Source: Veronia nyctiphanis
Lineage (GTDB): Bacteria > Pseudomonadota > Gammaproteobacteria > Enterobacterales > Vibrionaceae
Length of the DNA stretch: 64,000 bases
Reading direction: 5' to 3'
Assembly: GCF_004116385.1 (NCBI RefSeq)
Contig: NZ_PEIB01000018.1
Coordinates: 11,496-75,495 of the forward strand
Each line of letters opens with the position of its first letter. Within the stretch, counting starts at the first letter, position 1. Positions 62,801-64,000 of the stretch are shown here, in pieces. The translations under genes and the position numbers were made by a program. The notes below the pieces were generated by a model. The model searched no databases. It was not told where the DNA came from and saw only the letters and a program-made list of their open reading frames with translations.

Positions 62801-64000
62801 AAAGCGAAATCGCCCTTATCACGCCAACCATGTCCGTCGTTGAAATCAACATATAAGGTCTCGCTGTGGTCATCAACGCCCAGCGCAGAATCATTCAATG
62901 CGTCGAGCCAAATTCTTCCGCCAAGGGGAGATGCATGGCTAAGAGTGACTGTAATGGTTGTGTTCTGACCCTCATCAATCGTTGTGTCAGACACAGAGGA
63001 AACGATGGGGTCAATCTGATAGCTATGATTTTTCGTCCCAAGCGTCGACCCGTTTCGAGAGACACTGACGTCAAGTGACGAAGCTGCGTAAAGATCTGAA
63101 CCTAGTATGTCAATTGAAAACACACCGCCTGCACTGACGTCACTGCTTGTGAGTGTGTGGCTGAAGGTATTCCCGTTGGACGACACTTCAATAACGTCAC
63201 CTGTTTTACCGATAGAATATTGCCCTGTGATGCTGATGGCGCTTTGTGCTTCTGAAATGGTAACTTGGTTATCGGGAGTCACCGGGTTTATGGTCACGAA
63301 GCTTGTGTGTTCGATCGTGTAATGCGTGTCAACTGAAGAGGTAGTTGCTGTGTTGCCAGCGGAGTCAGATGCGACAAGTTGTGCACGTAATGCACTGTGA
63401 TCGACCATGTCAGAAAACGCTACTTGAGCACTGAAGTTTCCTGTTGCATCTAAGGTGGCAGAAACTACCTGTGTGCTGTCAATCCATAAGGTAATGGTAT
63501 CACCTGTTGAATAGTCGCCTGATGCTTTTCCTTCTATCGTGACATTGCCTGCGGTTTTATCCGTGTTATCGAGGGTAAAGTCGGCGCCCGATATGCTGGT
63601 GATCTTGATGATGACGGGCAAGGTGTAAGTTTTAAGCTTAACGTCTTCTTCGTTGCTGGTAACATCGCCCCACGTGATCATCATTTTCCCGTCGTCTGAG
63701 CCTGAGATGTGAGGGCGGGAGTTTAATGACCATGTGGCATCTTCTGAAACAACGATTTTATCACCGACCTTTTGGCCTGCAGAAGAAAAACGCTGCGCAA
63801 CTATGTCTGTTGACTGGTCGGCTGCATCAGCAAACTCCCAAGTAACCGCAAAACCACCGTCACTGAGGCTGGCGATGTCAGGGTATTGTATTACTTCGCT
63901 CTGATCCCCATCGGCGGTGACGTTGTTGACGGTGAACTCGCTGCCAAGTGGTGTACCGTCTTGACTGAAACGCTGTCCAGATATATCGGTGGTATTTTGT
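53799..64000 (-). CDS. Giant Calx-beta-repeat surface protein, 5' end outside window, frame broken
   Basis: About 3,400 residues of a second very large surface protein are visible; its N-terminus lies past the right edge. The part nearest the edge has ...SLSDGGFAVTWE-like repeats, then a few Ig-like domains (about 62980-63600). There follow many Calx-beta domains (VSSVSSTTVTEGQDA, YEGNETF and similar) over about 55900-62980. A Ca2+-binding block has LDGDGIQTLSSD, FDLNADG, WDKNRDGVINDGSEMFGEG, DVNADGKIDITDA and DKNTNGLTDVGE (54900-55370). Two Big-type domains (DNGDW, DGDW) and an acidic tail close it. The frame breaks near 59070 (ATCAGG for ATCAAGG) and near 54170; both resume directly. No RTX nonapeptides are seen. 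It is probably secreted by a type I system, perhaps the one at 10946-18270. Confidence 0.82.
56590..57780 (-). repeat. Near-identical ~780-bp unit pair in the Calx-beta gene
   Basis: The stretch around 56640-56990 recurs at about 57420-57770, 780 bp away, with only scattered differences. For example, a ~55-base stretch covering GTGATTGGTTCTCTGCATT to the gene's NESTESFTI codons is repeated nearly unchanged. A unit is two alternating Calx-beta domain types. The high DNA identity suggests recent duplication or gene conversion. Confidence 0.75.
61010..62650 (-). repeat. Near-identical ~1.2-kb repeated block in the Calx-beta gene
   Basis: The sequence at about 61010-61450 recurs at about 62218-62660, spaced about 1,205 bp. 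It is nearly identical, including the shared SpAFLNGSQGNGQ-type coding part and the GTGACATTCATGTCTTCATC segment. The flanks are also similar, so the whole set of domains between them has probably duplicated. Confidence 0.75.

Noticed and set aside
54244-63322. Out-of-frame and antisense ORFs in the Calx-beta gene
   Set aside because: Same reason: repeated domains give repeated shadow ORFs, such as the two near-identical ones at 56607 and 57384.

Overview
The window looks like chromosomal DNA of a marine gammaproteobacterium, most likely Vibrionaceae (Vibrio, Photobacterium, Grimontia or Enterovibrio). This rests on a PstSCAB operon of marine type, a VC1184-type PLP enzyme, a DUF2750 protein, a chitin-directed PKD metalloprotease and typical codon use. 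The genus is a guess. No replication origin, prophage, insertion sequence or CRISPR array is visible.

Region 1 (1-19077, + strand) is a type I secretion locus for a giant adhesin. It runs: the C-terminal ~3,580 residues of an Ig-repeat surface protein (1-10741), a TolC-type outer-membrane channel, an HlyD-type adaptor, two small membrane proteins of MotB/SiiA type, a MotA/SiiB-type proton-channel subunit fused to a degenerate EAL (c-di-GMP) domain, an ABC exporter, and a lipoprotein. The gene content matches Salmonella SPI-4 (siiABCDEF), in which the SiiA/SiiB proton channel controls the giant adhesin SiiE. The EAL fusion and the second, aspartate-less SiiA-like subunit are the most novel features here. 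They suggest a channel whose action on the adhesin is set by c-di-GMP.

Region 2 (19121-37371) is ordinary accessory chromosome: a secreted PKD/chitin-binding metalloprotease, an MltC-like lytic transglycosylase, a zinc-ribbon protein, a GST, an oxidoreductase, an OmpR-type two-component pair, a stand-alone EAL protein, a nucleoside hydrolase, an AEC transporter, a Gln/Pro-rich small protein, a DUF1501/DUF1800 pair, RDD and MAPEG membrane proteins and MetY.

Region 3 (37372-41600) is AT-rich and looks acquired: an AraC-type remnant, a Gfo/Idh oxidoreductase overlapping a MATE exporter, and a regulator with two XRE-type HTH domains. Region 4 (41896-46734) holds a coupled 2OG-Fe dioxygenase/PLP-enzyme pair, a LysR regulator divergent from a nitroreductase, and a HAD hydrolase. 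Region 5 (46735-53802) is the phosphate-uptake operon pstSCAB behind a Pho-box-like site, then tRNA-Ser(UGA), DUF2750 and a GNAT. Region 6 (53799-64000, - strand) is a second giant surface protein made of Calx-beta repeats, whose N-terminus lies beyond the right edge.

About fifteen single-base frame breaks are scattered through the window, in both adhesins, hlyD, GST, DUF1800, the AraC remnant, Gfo/Idh, LysR, pstC (two) and pstA. Most look like one missing base, several in short homopolymers, and the protein family continues cleanly in the next frame. I read most of them as consensus errors rather than gene decay, so broken genes are given here as single spans.
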